Part shown: piece by piece, positions 17,223-26,955 of the stretch
Layout: each line of letters begins with the position of its first letter
How positions within the stretch are numbered: position 1 is the first letter of the stretch
Source: Sabulibacter ruber
Lineage (GTDB): Bacteria > Bacteroidota > Bacteroidia > Cytophagales > Hymenobacteraceae
Assembly: GCF_017355955.1 (NCBI RefSeq)
Contig: NZ_JAFFID010000002.1
Coordinates: forward strand, 372,001 to 436,000
Direction: 5' to 3'
Length of the DNA stretch: 64,000 nucleotides
Program-made: the position numbers and the translations under genes
The notes under the pieces: model-generated
What the model was told of the DNA's origin: nothing
Databases searched by the model: none
The model's input: the letters and a program-made list of their open reading frames with translations, nothing else

Positions 17223-17478
17223 CGCTGGCGCGAGCCTCCGGCTCGTGTCAGTACGCATTGCTGAAGGAAATTACAATCTCTTTTTTGTCATCCTGAAAGG
17301 ATCTTGGTACAAACGGTATTAATGTTGATAAACGTCTATCTAGTTCGGTCACAAGATCTTTCCAAGATGACAAAAACGGGTGGAAGAAGGCCTTCATAGG
17401 AAAAGTGCCTAACCTCTGGGAAGCAAGGAAACACTATCCTAAATGCGTGCGGACACGAGCCGGAGGCTCGCGCCAGCG
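17223..17478. repeat. Compound palindromic element, full copy A (256 bp, MITE-like)
   Basis: Outer arms of 37 bp (17223-17259 and 17442-17478) are inverted copies with about three mismatches; each arm holds its own small palindrome, GAGCCTCCGGCTC. Inner arms (17281-17306 and 17350-17376) carry TGTCATCCTGAAAGGATCTT and its degenerate complement. There is no open reading frame that looks coding, and no clear target-site duplication. It resembles the element at 50854-51069. Confidence 0.85.
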
Positions 17479-17599
17479 GGAAGAGCGTCTGGCAAAAAGA
17501 TTATGTTCCCTACCACATTGGACAGGCATTGTAAAAGAGGCAGAATGGGTTTTGAGCGTGTTTTCCATCAAAGAAGCTAAAAACAGGAAACGATCATAA

Positions 17600-17638
17600 A
17601 ACAGAAAAGAGAAGCTATAAACGCTTCCCTTTTCTGTT
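17600..17638 (-). terminator. Terminator of the DUF1800-DUF1501 operon
   Basis: AACAGAAAAGAGAAGC (17600-17615) and GCTTCCCTTTTCTGTT (17623-17638) pair with one mismatch, 24 bp after the DUF1501 stop. Confidence 0.8.
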
Positions 17639-17662
17639 AAAGATTGGTATCTACCAGTAAGA

Positions 17663-18931
17663 TCAACCTTCGCGCATAACGCCTATCTTCTTTCCATCCC
17701 AGTCAGGGAAGAGCACGTGTTCTTTCTGGATGCTGAGATGTTTCCCGGCTACTTCGCTGAAAACGCTCCTGAAATCGGTGGTCACGGGCAGGTCGCGGCC
17801 ATCTTCCAAGTTTTCCTTTGCTAGCACAGGCACGTTGCCGTGCACTAAGCCGCCGCTCACATTATTGCCCAGGATGAACATGCAGGAGGCACGGCCGTGA
17901 TCGGTGCCGCTGCTGCCGTTCTGGTGTACGGTGCGGCCAAACTCGGTCATGGTCATTACGTCTACCTCGTCCTGGTAGGCATCTAAATCGGTCCAGAAAG
18001 CGGTGATGCTTTGGCTCAGGTCATTCACGTTGCGGGCGAAGGTTCCGTTAGACGTTCCCTGGTTGTAATGCGTGTCCCAGCCGCCAGACTCAGCGAAAGC
18101 TATCTCCAGACCTACATCCATTTTGATGAGCTGGGCAATCTGCTTCAAAGATTTGCCTAAGGAGCTGTTGGGGTACACGGCGTTATTAGCCGGTACGTAT
18201 TTTTGCGAATCGGCTTTCTTCAGCATTTTCACCGCCTCAAAACTTTCTTTCCCGGCTTTGTTCAGCAGCGAGGATGAAGTCTGGTCATACAGATCCTCAA
18301 AGTTCTGGGAAGCCAGCAGGGCGCCTTTCTGGTCGCCGCGCATCTGTATGCCAAAGTCCTGAATGTTGCTGATGGCGATGGCAGCATGATCGCCGTAGAA
18401 GGAGCGGGGCAGGGAAGAGGTAAGGCTTACCGCCTGGAACGGAGTGGCGGCTTCATGGCCCAACAGGCCCACCGCGCGGTTCAGCCATCCGCTGGGAGTG
18501 CCTTTGTCAAACGGAGTGCCGGTTTCCATAAAATCCTGCGCGTCAAAGTGCGAGCGGGTTGGGTTAGGAGAGCCCACGCCGTGCACAATGGCCAGGCGGT
18601 TTTCCCGGAAAAGAGGCTCAAAAGAGCGCATGGCCGGGTGCAAGCCGAATTTCCCGTCTAAGTCAATAAGCGGATTGCTGGCCGTCTGCGCCGCTGACAT
18701 GAACAGGCCGGGACGGGCTTGTTTCAGGTACTCATCGGTGAACGGAGACACTGCCATGAGCCCGTCCATAGCACCCCGCTGGAAGATGCAGACCAGGATT
18801 TTGTTTTTCTTGTAAGGCAATACCAGTTTGTTGCTGCGGGCGGCTTCGGCCAGGAAGTTTGGAATGCCCCCCAGACTTGCCGCAAATAGCGCCAAAGCCC
18901 CTGATTTAAGAAATCCTCTTCTGGTAGTCAT
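17663..18931 (-). CDS. DUF1501 domain protein with Tat-type signal
   Basis: 422 residues. The N-terminus MTTRRGFLKSGALALFAASLGG carries a twin-arginine motif, so it is probably exported folded. The body matches DUF1501 (sulfatase-like fold): VCIFQRGAMDGLMAVSPF, IVHGVGSPNPTRSHFDAQDFMETG, GGWDTHYNQG, MTEFGRTVHQNGSSGTDHGRA. The conserved Asp/His residues suggest metal binding, but the substrate is unknown. It follows a DUF1800 gene by 23 bp; this pair is a recurrent exported module in Bacteroidota and Planctomycetes. Confidence 0.92.
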   Translation of the reverse strand: MTTRRGFLKSGALALFAASLGGIPNFLAEAARSNKLVLPYKKNKILVCIFQRGAMDGLMAVSPFTDEYLKQARPGLFMSAAQTASNPLIDLDGKFGLHPAMRSFEPLFRENRLAIVHGVGSPNPTRSHFDAQDFMETGTPFDKGTPSGWLNRAVGLLGHEAATPFQAVSLTSSLPRSFYGDHAAIAISNIQDFGIQMRGDQKGALLASQNFEDLYDQTSSSLLNKAGKESFEAVKMLKKADSQKYVPANNAVYPNSSLGKSLKQIAQLIKMDVGLEIAFAESGGWDTHYNQGTSNGTFARNVNDLSQSITAFWTDLDAYQDEVDVMTMTEFGRTVHQNGSSGTDHGRASCMFILGNNVSGGLVHGNVPVLAKENLEDGRDLPVTTDFRSVFSEVAGKHLSIQKEHVLFPDWDGKKIGVMREG

Positions 18932-18954
18932 AGCAATGTCTTTATTGAATCAAA

Positions 18955-20985
18955 CTATCTGCGCTGAAACTCCGGTGACCCGATGATGATGCCTACCACC
19001 TGCGCCAGCATGTGCGAATTGCTTTTCCCCGCTTTCATAGCCACAGCATTCTGTAAGCTGCCTGTGTTCTGTTTCTTCTCAGCGGTGTTGTTCTGGGGTT
19101 TCTTCTGCGGCTTTTCCATCATTATTTCGCCTTCCATCTCCATGTTCTCTGCTTGGGCGCTTGGCTGGGTTCTGCTGGCGGCTGCGCCTACCTTCTGGCT
19201 GAAGCTGGGATCATTGAGGGTGGGAGTGAGCCGCCTGATGGTCTGCTCCAGATCTCGTTCTGGTAGCAAATGCTGGCTGTAGGTGAGCAGTGCGGCTTCG
19301 GCGCTTTCTGGTTCGCGGTTTTGGTTGAGCGCTATCAGGTCAAAAGATATGCCCTTTATTTTCTGCGTAGCCAAGGCCAACCCAAAGTTCATGCGGTTGA
19401 GCAGAGAGCCGGTATTGATCCAATAGGTGCCTCTGTCTGGGAAACCAGTAGGGGCGATGTACTTATACATCTGTTCGCCCATCTTGGCGATCCAGTTGTA
19501 GAGCTGGTAAGGCTCCTGCACCTCGGCGTTCAGGCTCCTAACTGAGCTGATGGCCAACTCAAACGGCGATTTGGTTTTTTCGCGCAAGGCTTCTTTGCTC
19601 CAGAACTCCGGTGCAGAAACCATGGTCAGTAATACTTGCTGAATGTCTCCGTCTTTCTCCTGAAAGGTCTTGGTCATTTTGTCAATGAGGCTTTTGGGCG
19701 GAGCATCGTTCACAAAGCGGGTAGCCAGTTTGGTAGAGATGAACCGAGCTGTGGAGGGATGATGCGCTAATAACTTGATCAGCTTTACGCCTTCTTCGTA
19801 GCCTCCATCTGGGGGGAATGTAGTGCCCAGTACCACTTTCTCGCCTTTGTCATGCCTATTGGCGGCAAAAAGGAAATCGCCTTCCTGCACAAACCCCATC
19901 TTTGCCAGTACCTCAAGGCGTTTGGGGTTATTGGCGGCAGGCGGAGTTTTGGTCAGGCGGTAGTTGTCAAGGTCTGGGTTGATGGTCCAGCCGGTTAAGA
20001 TACGGGCTGCCTGCGTCACGTCTTGCTGGGTGTAGCCGCCGTCTACGCCCAGGGTGTGCAATTCCATGATCTCGCGGGCGTAGTTTTCATTCAGGCCCTT
20101 GTTCCTGCGGCCATTTCTCACTTTCTCCACTACCTGCATTTGTTGCATAAGGGTATCCTGCGCCTGCAGGGCTTCCAGTTTCTGCAATTGGCGTTTTTCC
20201 AGTAGTTTCTGCTCAGGCGTGAGGTCTTTGTCTGAAACGGTACTCTTGAAGTTGTCCAGGTACGCGAGCATGGCCGGAGATTTGGCCGTAGCCAGTAAAA
20301 GGGTCTCAAACTTGCCCAATACGTTGGGTCTGATCACATCTTTCTCGTAAGACGTGACATAGTGGGTGCATTTCTGGTTGGTAAGCGACACGTTGAAGTG
20401 GTTAAACCAGAAACTGGTAAGAATCTCCTGTAGCTGGTTTTCTGTGTACGCCGCCCGCACAATCTTCTGGTTGATTAGTTCTCTCTGCAGCTGCCCCTGC
20501 GGTTTAAACCCTTTTTCCTGCATAAAGGCGCTAATCTTGGCTTTGTAGGCTACGCGGGTCTCTTTGTCTTCGCTGTTGTTATTTTTGGTTTCCTCCTTAG
20601 TTATCACACCCTCGTCAATGGCCAGTTTTGATACCTGCCCGTTGGATGGATAGTAGTAGGCAATCTGCTCATTGTTCATGCTCAGGGAGCTGTACGGGGC
20701 TAATCGCTGCCTGAGGTCATTGTCTGGGAGGTTCGCCTGAAGCTGCTGCACAAACCATTTCTCCAGCCCCATTTTCAGCACTTCGTCTACCTGACCTGGC
20801 TTAGGGCCAAACGTAAACCGGTTGAGTAAGTGCGCAGCTGCCTGCCGGTCTGTGAGGCCGGCCTTTTTGTAGGGGAACTTAGGGGCTTTGATTGCTTCAT
20901 TGTTCCTCTCCCCGAAAGAAGACAGAAGCATAGCCCCCACCAGGAAGAACAAAACCGAAAAAGGAAGTTTAGGCGTGCGTTTCAT
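18955..20985 (-). CDS. DUF1800 domain exported protein
   Basis: 676 residues. N-terminal signal (LPFSVLFFLVGAMLLSSFG), then the DUF1800 pattern: AAHLLNRFTFGPKPGQVDEVLKMG, LTSFWFNHFNVS, YEKDVIRPNVLGKFETLLLATAKSPAMLAYLDN, LNENYAREIMELHTLGVDGGYTQQDVTQAARILTGW. Function unknown, but always paired with DUF1501. A Lys/Gln/Met-rich low-complexity stretch (about residues 615-650) looks disordered. First gene of a two-gene operon; 338 bp without genes lie upstream. Confidence 0.92.
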   Translation of the reverse strand: MKRTPKLPFSVLFFLVGAMLLSSFGERNNEAIKAPKFPYKKAGLTDRQAAAHLLNRFTFGPKPGQVDEVLKMGLEKWFVQQLQANLPDNDLRQRLAPYSSLSMNNEQIAYYYPSNGQVSKLAIDEGVITKEETKNNNSEDKETRVAYKAKISAFMQEKGFKPQGQLQRELINQKIVRAAYTENQLQEILTSFWFNHFNVSLTNQKCTHYVTSYEKDVIRPNVLGKFETLLLATAKSPAMLAYLDNFKSTVSDKDLTPEQKLLEKRQLQKLEALQAQDTLMQQMQVVEKVRNGRRNKGLNENYAREIMELHTLGVDGGYTQQDVTQAARILTGWTINPDLDNYRLTKTPPAANNPKRLEVLAKMGFVQEGDFLFAANRHDKGEKVVLGTTFPPDGGYEEGVKLIKLLAHHPSTARFISTKLATRFVNDAPPKSLIDKMTKTFQEKDGDIQQVLLTMVSAPEFWSKEALREKTKSPFELAISSVRSLNAEVQEPYQLYNWIAKMGEQMYKYIAPTGFPDRGTYWINTGSLLNRMNFGLALATQKIKGISFDLIALNQNREPESAEAALLTYSQHLLPERDLEQTIRRLTPTLNDPSFSQKVGAAASRTQPSAQAENMEMEGEIMMEKPQKKPQNNTAEKKQNTGSLQNAVAMKAGKSNSHMLAQVVGIIIGSPEFQRR

Positions 20986-21323
20986 GTCGCTTAACTGGGA
21001 TGATCTGCCGGGTTTAGGGACTTATCCTCAAGAATTGTTCCTAAAGGATAAGCTTAGTTGTTCTCTATAGATGGAAACGTAAGCCGTTGGTTTAATTATT
21101 TAAAGATAAAATTTTTCAGGCACACTTTTCAGGCTGATTTATTGATTATAAATCGGTTACGGTTTTGCCCCGAAGAAGAAAAAGGAGGCGATAAACGGTT
21201 CATCCTTCAACCAGAAAGCGATGCCGGAAAACCACCCGATGACCATTTTGGAGGTGTTTTCCCAAAATAAAGCAGAAAACAGAAGCGGTATTTTGGCATT
21301 GATGCTGCCTCCGGCCTTGTATT

Positions 21324-22502
21324 CTAAGCTTCCTGAGGCGTGAAAACCACTCGCATGCAGTTGTCGGTTTTCTTCTTGAACATGGTATAGCCTTCCATGC
21401 CTTTTTCCAGCGGCCACCGGTGCGTGAGCAAATAGGAAGGATCTACCTCGCCGCGCTGCACAATGTCCAGCAGATGCGGAATGTACCTCTGGGCATGCAT
21501 TTGGCCCATCCTGAAGGTGAGGGCCTTGTTCATGGCTGCTCCCATCGGGAATTTGTCCAGCAAACCTCCGTACACGCCTACAATAGATACCGTACCGCCC
21601 TTTCTACACGCCATAATAGCTTGCCGAAGCACGGCCGGTCTATCGGTTTCCAGGCGTACCATCTGTTTGGCTTTGTCATAGAGGTGCTCAACCCCGGTAG
21701 TGTGGGCTTCCATGCCTACGGCGTCAATGCAGCGGTCTGGTCCCCGGCCACCGGTCATTTCCTTCAGCATTTCCAATACGTCTACTTCTTCATAGTTCAA
21801 CGTTTCGGCTTGGCCGATGGTGCGGGCTATCTCCAGCCTTTCCGGAAACCGGTCAATGGCAATGACCCGGCTGGCACCCAGCAAGTACGCACTCCGGATT
21901 GCCATCTGCCCAACGCCGCCGCAGCCCCAGACCGCTACCACATCACCGGGTTGAATACCGCACATATCAGCGGCCATAAACCCTGTGGGGAATGCATCAG
22001 AGACAAACAAAGCCGATTCATCTTTAACACCCTCCGGAATTTTGAACGACCCATTGTCTGCGTAGGGAACCCTGATGTACTCGGCATGGCTGCCTGCGTA
22101 GCCTCCAAATGCGTGGGAGTAGCCAAAGATGCCCGCTCCGGAGTAGCCGTAGGCTTTCTCCAACAGACCCGCATCGGTATTGGAGTTGTCGCAAAGAGAC
22201 CACTCGCCCTGGTTGCAGTGCCAGCAACCACCACACCCAATCACCGAGCTTACCACCACCCGGTCTCCTCTCTGCAGTTTCCTTACTTCAGAACCCACTT
22301 CCACCACTTCGCCCATGAACTCATGGCCAATGATGTCGCCCTCCCGCATGGCCGGTACATAGCCGCCCAGTAAGTGCAGGTCTGAGCCGCACACAGAAGA
22401 CATGGTTACCCGCACAATGGCGTCTTTGGGGTTCAGGATGCCCGGGTCAGGTACCTGCTCTACCTTGAGGTCGTTTACGCCTACCCAACAGAGTGCTCTC
22501 AT
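21324..22502 (-). CDS. Zinc-dependent alcohol dehydrogenase
   Basis: 392 residues of the medium-chain dehydrogenase family. Catalytic zinc ligands are in SSVCGSDLH and IIGHEFMGEV; structural zinc cysteines in IGCGGCWHCNQGEWSLC. The Rossmann part reads VVAVWGCGGVGQMAIRSAYLLGASRVIAIDR. The internal RCIDAVGMEAH block and total length place it near the glutathione-independent formaldehyde-dehydrogenase-like subgroup; the true substrate is unknown. Follows the SRPBCC gene by 29 bp, so probably one operon. Confidence 0.92.
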   Translation of the reverse strand: MRALCWVGVNDLKVEQVPDPGILNPKDAIVRVTMSSVCGSDLHLLGGYVPAMREGDIIGHEFMGEVVEVGSEVRKLQRGDRVVVSSVIGCGGCWHCNQGEWSLCDNSNTDAGLLEKAYGYSGAGIFGYSHAFGGYAGSHAEYIRVPYADNGSFKIPEGVKDESALFVSDAFPTGFMAADMCGIQPGDVVAVWGCGGVGQMAIRSAYLLGASRVIAIDRFPERLEIARTIGQAETLNYEEVDVLEMLKEMTGGRGPDRCIDAVGMEAHTTGVEHLYDKAKQMVRLETDRPAVLRQAIMACRKGGTVSIVGVYGGLLDKFPMGAAMNKALTFRMGQMHAQRYIPHLLDIVQRGEVDPSYLLTHRWPLEKGMEGYTMFKKKTDNCMRVVFTPQEA

Positions 22503-22531
22503 AGTTTTCTTGGTCTATAGATGAAGGTGGA

Positions 22532-23284
22532 CTAAGCGCGGCCAGAAGGTTGTCCCTCTATGGTAGGGATCTCGCCGGATTCCATTAACTGCTTGAAACG
22601 TCGTAGGTCTTCCCGCACCATTTGCGCCAGTGCCGGGTTGAGTAGTGTAGCCACGCTTTTGCCTAAGGCCCCAATGGGAGCCCGGTAGCAGATAGTGGCC
22701 TGCACTTCGGTGCCCTTGCCGCCAGGAGCCTCTATGAAAGTCACTTCCCCGGAGTTATCTATCTGCGAGCCCGGCAATGATCTCCACGAGATCAACTCAT
22801 CAGGCCGATCATCCACAATTTCCGCTTCCCAGGCGATGGTGCCTAATCCTCCCGGGATCTTTGCTTCCCAATGCGAGCGCTTCGAGTCTAGTTGGGTTAC
22901 CTTCTGTAGGTGGTGCATGAACCGAGGCAGGTTTTCCAGGTGGCGCCAGAAATTGTAAACATCATGGCGGTACTTGAATAGGGTGAAGGTTTGGGTGATC
23001 TCAATGGGCTTAAGTTCATGGTCTGAAGTGTCTCTGCCGAGAGCTTCGTTGACCGAACAGTAACCGGTAGCTCCCCTGAAAAGCAAGGCTCCCCCTAAAG
23101 TAGCCATAGTGACTCCACCCGGAGAGGTTCCCCTTTTTATTCCGTAGTAGGTGAGCAAAGCACCTCCAGCCGTGGAAAGCAATCGCTCAGTGGTGCCAAC
23201 ATTGATCTTAGCCGTTCCTGTGGCGGGTGTCTGATCAGAGAGGAAATGCCTCCTTAAACTCGCAATTGCCTGATTTACTGCCAT
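22532..23284 (-). CDS. DUF2892-SRPBCC fusion protein
   Basis: 250 residues from the ATG at 23284; an upstream ATG at 23323 adds 13 unusual residues. The N-terminal third carries a YgaP/DUF2892-like membrane region (ERLLSTAGGALLTYYGIKRG, ATLGGALLFRGATGYCSVNEALG). The rest is an SRPBCC (START-like) domain with VYNFWRHLENLPRFMHHLQKV and DELISWRSLPGSQIDNSGEVTF. SRPBCC folds bind hydrophobic ligands. Such fusions are common in Bacteroidota and stress-related clusters, often beside a zinc alcohol dehydrogenase, as here. Confidence 0.88.
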   Translation of the reverse strand: MAVNQAIASLRRHFLSDQTPATGTAKINVGTTERLLSTAGGALLTYYGIKRGTSPGGVTMATLGGALLFRGATGYCSVNEALGRDTSDHELKPIEITQTFTLFKYRHDVYNFWRHLENLPRFMHHLQKVTQLDSKRSHWEAKIPGGLGTIAWEAEIVDDRPDELISWRSLPGSQIDNSGEVTFIEAPGGKGTEVQATICYRAPIGALGKSVATLLNPALAQMVREDLRRFKQLMESGEIPTIEGQPSGRA

Positions 23285-23492
23285 AAATAGAAAGGTTTGT
23301 TCCGCCTTGTTACTTACGAGCACTTTTCGCCTCTGTTCAGGAAATTAGCCAGTAATTGACTCTTAAATAGGTTTATTAGGAGATAGAATAGATGCTTTAG
23401 ACTTTGTAGAACAGGTTCTAGTGGCTTATGGAAAGGCTTTGTTACAGAAAGGTTTCTCCAGAACTGATATGAGTATTGAAGATGGGAATGTC

Positions 23493-23530
23493 TGTTTTGA
23501 ACCTTATTTGAGAAAAACAGCTTCAAAACG
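23493..23530. repeat. Palindromic repeat copy 11
   Basis: GTTTTGAA (23494-23501) and TTCAAAAC (23522-23529) are exact complements; the inner arms are weak. Confidence 0.6.
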
Positions 23531-23605
23531 TTTGTATAAGAAGAGCTTGGTGATACATTAGGAACGTAGAATGGAAGGTTGTCGCTTGAAGCATTCCATT
23601 TGGTT

Positions 23606-23657
23606 ACCAGATAATAGAAAAGGGAAGCCATTTGGCTTCCCTTTTCTATTATCTGGT
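23606..23657 (-). terminator. glmS terminator with a 25-bp perfect stem
   Basis: Arms 23606-23630 and 23633-23657 are exact complements, including AGAAAAGGGAAGCC. It begins 11 bp beyond the glmS stop and should end the GlgA-like/DUF4270/glmS transcript. Confidence 0.9.
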
Positions 23658-23667
23658 TGGTAAAAAT

Positions 23668-25506
23668 CTATTCAACAGTTACAGATTTAGCTAAGTTACG
23701 AGGCTGGTCAACATTACATCCGCGCATCACAGCAATGTGGTAGCTCAACAACTGCAAAGGAATTACAGAAAGAAGTGGCATTAAGGCCTCATGGGTGCTT
23801 GGCACCTCAATCACGAACTCAGCCATTTGTGGAATAACGGTATCGCCCTCGGTTACCACTGCAATTACCCTACCTTTACGGGCTCTAACTTCCTGTACGT
23901 TAGAAACAATCTTCTCGTAAGAGCTGTCTTTGGTGGCAATAACCACTACCGGCATGTTCTCATCAATCAGCGCGATAGGCCCGTGCTTCATTTCTGCCGC
24001 TGGGTATCCTTCTGCGTGAATGTAGGAGATCTCTTTCAGTTTAAGAGCGCCTTCCAACGCTACCGGGAAGTTGTAACCACGACCCAGATAGATGAAGTTA
24101 GAAGCGTCTTTGAAGATCTCAGAGATAGCCTGGATTTCTTTATCTAACTGAAGTGCTTGCTCTACTTTGGCAGGAATTTTCTCCATCTCCAGCATTAGCT
24201 GACGAAGGGCAGACAACTCCATGGTTCCGCGCATTTCAGCTATCATCATAGCAATCAGGGAAAGAACCGTAACCTGAGCGGTAAACGCTTTGGTGCTGGC
24301 TACCCCAATTTCCGGACCTGCGTGGGTATAGGCTCCTGCATCGGTAGCGCGGGCAATAGAAGAACCAACTACGTTACATACCCCAAAGATCATGGCTCCT
24401 TTAGACTTAGCCAGTTCTAAGGCTGCAAGCGTATCTGCCGTTTCACCAGACTGTGAAATAGCAATCACAATGTCTCCTTCACGGATAATTGGGTTGCGGT
24501 AACGGAACTCAGAAGCGTATTCAACCTCAACCGGGATACGAGCGAATTCCTCAATCATGTACTCGGCTACTAAGCCAGCGTGCCAGGAAGTGCCACACGC
24601 TACGATGATGATACGATCTGCGTTCTTGAAGCGCGTAGCATACTCTCTGATGCTGGACATAGTAAGCTGCGTGTTCTCGGCTACCAAACGGCCGCGCATG
24701 CTGTCCATGATTGAACGAGGCTGCTCAAAAATCTCTTTCAGCATGAAGTGCGGGTAACCACCTTTCTCAATGGCTTCCAACTCCAGCTCTAACTTCTGGA
24801 TGTAAGGAGTTTGAACTACGTCTTCTTTGGTACGGATGTCCAGTACTCCGTCTTTGATTACCGCCACTTCGTAGTCATTCACATAGACTACTTCGTTCGT
24901 GTACTCAATGATTGGGGTTGCATCAGAAGCCAGGAAGTACTCACCTTTTCCTACGCCAATCACCAAGGGGCTACCTTTACGGGCTGCTACCAGTTGGGTG
25001 GGAGAGTCATGGGAGATAACCACAATCGCGTAAGCTCCTACTACTTCATGGAGAGCCAAACGTACCGCCTCTGCTAGAGAAACGTTGTTGTTCTTTTGGA
25101 TATCCTCAATCAGGTTAACAAATACTTCAGAGTCAGTATCGCTGTGGAATTCGTAGCCTTTATTGATTAAGTGCTTCTTCAAAGAAGCATAGTTCTCAAT
25201 GATACCATTGTGGATAATGGCAATCTTCTTAGAGCTTGAATAGTGTGGGTGAGCATTGGCATCATTTGGCTCGCCATGGGTAGCCCAACGGGTATGTCCA
25301 ATCCCAATGTTACTGGAGGTGTCTTTATCGCCAATATAGGCTTCCAGATCAGCAACCTTTCCTTTCTTCTTATAAACATTCAGGTTGCCATCGTTTAATA
25401 AAGCAACACCGGCACTATCATAGCCGCGGTACTCCAAACGCTTCAAACCTTTCAAAATGATGGGGCAGGCTTCTCTCTGCCCTACGTAAGCTACAATTCC
25501 ACACAT
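23668..25506 (-). CDS. glmS: Glutamine-fructose-6-phosphate aminotransferase (isomerizing)
   Basis: 612 residues, standard length. GlmS makes glucosamine-6-phosphate, the first step to UDP-GlcNAc for peptidoglycan and LPS. The N-terminal amidotransferase begins with the nucleophile Cys in MCGIVAYVG; HTRWATHGEPNDANAHPH and the two SIS domains (ACGTSWHAG, SQSGETADTLAALE, LGRGYNFPVALEGALKLKE) follow, ending in QPRNLAKSVTVE. Third gene of an operon with the GlgA-like and DUF4270 genes. No glmS ribozyme is seen in the 48 bp upstream. Confidence 0.97.
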   Translation of the reverse strand: MCGIVAYVGQREACPIILKGLKRLEYRGYDSAGVALLNDGNLNVYKKKGKVADLEAYIGDKDTSSNIGIGHTRWATHGEPNDANAHPHYSSSKKIAIIHNGIIENYASLKKHLINKGYEFHSDTDSEVFVNLIEDIQKNNNVSLAEAVRLALHEVVGAYAIVVISHDSPTQLVAARKGSPLVIGVGKGEYFLASDATPIIEYTNEVVYVNDYEVAVIKDGVLDIRTKEDVVQTPYIQKLELELEAIEKGGYPHFMLKEIFEQPRSIMDSMRGRLVAENTQLTMSSIREYATRFKNADRIIIVACGTSWHAGLVAEYMIEEFARIPVEVEYASEFRYRNPIIREGDIVIAISQSGETADTLAALELAKSKGAMIFGVCNVVGSSIARATDAGAYTHAGPEIGVASTKAFTAQVTVLSLIAMMIAEMRGTMELSALRQLMLEMEKIPAKVEQALQLDKEIQAISEIFKDASNFIYLGRGYNFPVALEGALKLKEISYIHAEGYPAAEMKHGPIALIDENMPVVVIATKDSSYEKIVSNVQEVRARKGRVIAVVTEGDTVIPQMAEFVIEVPSTHEALMPLLSVIPLQLLSYHIAVMRGCNVDQPRNLAKSVTVE

Positions 25507-25554
25507 AGTGATGTAATCTTCTGTTAAGCTAGGGTATAAATAAAATGAAAAATA

Positions 25555-26955
25555 CTATTGAGCGGTTGAGTAGAATAAACGGAGCTTGATACGGCGGGCT
25601 GCGCTGGGATTTTGATTAGCCTCAATGATAGCACGGTTCACAGTCTGTGCCAGGTTTGTTGGCGTAGAAACGTTGCTGTTAATTTCTGAAGGCAATAGAA
25701 TAAGTCCGTTGTTATTCATTCTGTTATATAGAAGGTTCTGGATGTAGCTGGTAATATTGACTACATACACATATCCTCCGGCTTTGCCCCTATACTGTAA
25801 AGTGGCTCGCTGAGTTGTTCCTTCTGCAACCAGAGAGTTAGGAACACCTTGGGTTGTTGCTATTCTGTTGGAAGCGGTAGCCTCTACTACAGAAATAACG
25901 GACGGCAACATGGCAGAATCTTTGGCGGTAAGCACGGTTGACTCTACCAATGGAATAATCAGTTCGGCCTTGTTGATGGCTAAGTGCTGGTTCTCACCGG
26001 TCAGTGATTTACGGAAATTAGCCAGGTAAGGCATGTTTATTTTGGTCATCAGACCTGTTCCTGCTTGCAGGAAAGTTCTGTTGCCTGCCTCCAGAGAAGA
26101 GAGGGTGTTGCCGTTAGCTGTAAGAGAGGCTAGTGGGGTACCGGTTCTGTCTGCTTCTATCTGGTTGTAATACCGGTCTGTGAATACAAAGCCTGTGACT
26201 TTCGCTATGTTTTTCTTTGACTTATAGTGCAAGGTCAAAGTAGTATAGGTAGACATTGGCAAAAATCCAATGATGCTGCTACTGCTTCCTTCTTCTGGGC
26301 TAAAGGTCAGGCCTTTCACCGCCGTAACGAAGTTATCTACAGTTGAAGTCTGAGCCAACGCCTGAAGCACCTCATTCGCATAGTTTCCGGTGATTTTAAT
26401 CCTGATAAGGACCGGAAGCGTTTGGCTGGTGTCGTTAGGGTTCTTGTACGTAGCGTCTGGCTGAGGAAGAAATGTCACAGAACCTACTGTGGTATTGTTA
26501 TAAGCCAGTTTTCTGGTAGAAAAGTAGGTGTCATCATCCCGGAAACCTTCTGTCAAGCGATGCACATTGATGGTAGTAGGCTGGGAGGTGGTGCCAATAG
26601 CATAGTTGTAGTCCAAATTGATGATCAAAGAGTCGGCCCCTTTGGTGACATCAATTGAATCTGCATGGGTTGGGAAAGCCAAAGGCCCAAACTCTGCGAA
26701 TGTTCTGGCGGTTACGGTTCCGAAGTTAGGATCGGTCATGGTTCCAACCTGCACACGGCTTGCCCCCAGCGCAAAGATGGAATCTTTCAGTAGAACGGTT
26801 GAAGCACTTACTGTGGCCGTGTCTGTGTAACTGGTACCTATCTGGGTACCTGGTTCCTGCAGTTCTAAACCTATGGCAGTAGGATCTTCACACGCGGTAA
26901 AAAAGAAAGAGGAAAGAAAGAGTACGGCAGCTACTTTACTAATTCGCCAGTTCAT
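25555..26955 (-). CDS. DUF4270 lipoprotein
   Basis: 466 residues from the ATG at 26955, overlapping the preceding gene by 17 bp. The lipoprotein signal MNWRISKVAAVLFLSSFFFTAC is followed by EDPTAIGLELQEP, the classic DUF4270 start. The remainder is beta-rich with repeated strand patterns (DSLIINLDYNYAIG, KAELIIPLVEST, YVYVVNITSYIQNLLY). It should sit in the outer membrane or periplasm; the function is unknown. Its fixed place between a GlgA-like gene and glmS suggests a role in envelope sugar metabolism; that is inference. Confidence 0.92.
   Translation of the reverse strand: MNWRISKVAAVLFLSSFFFTACEDPTAIGLELQEPGTQIGTSYTDTATVSASTVLLKDSIFALGASRVQVGTMTDPNFGTVTARTFAEFGPLAFPTHADSIDVTKGADSLIINLDYNYAIGTTSQPTTINVHRLTEGFRDDDTYFSTRKLAYNNTTVGSVTFLPQPDATYKNPNDTSQTLPVLIRIKITGNYANEVLQALAQTSTVDNFVTAVKGLTFSPEEGSSSSIIGFLPMSTYTTLTLHYKSKKNIAKVTGFVFTDRYYNQIEADRTGTPLASLTANGNTLSSLEAGNRTFLQAGTGLMTKINMPYLANFRKSLTGENQHLAINKAELIIPLVESTVLTAKDSAMLPSVISVVEATASNRIATTQGVPNSLVAEGTTQRATLQYRGKAGGYVYVVNITSYIQNLLYNRMNNNGLILLPSEINSNVSTPTNLAQTVNRAIIEANQNPSAARRIKLRLFYSTAQ

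Noticed and set aside
17551..17592. Possible further copy of the main palindrome
   Set aside because: Only a weak GTTTTCC/GGAAAC match; arms do not fit the family.
25507..25554. glmS ribozyme or riboswitch
   Set aside because: The gap is only 48 bp and shows no ribozyme core; Bacteroidota glmS genes are not known to carry it.
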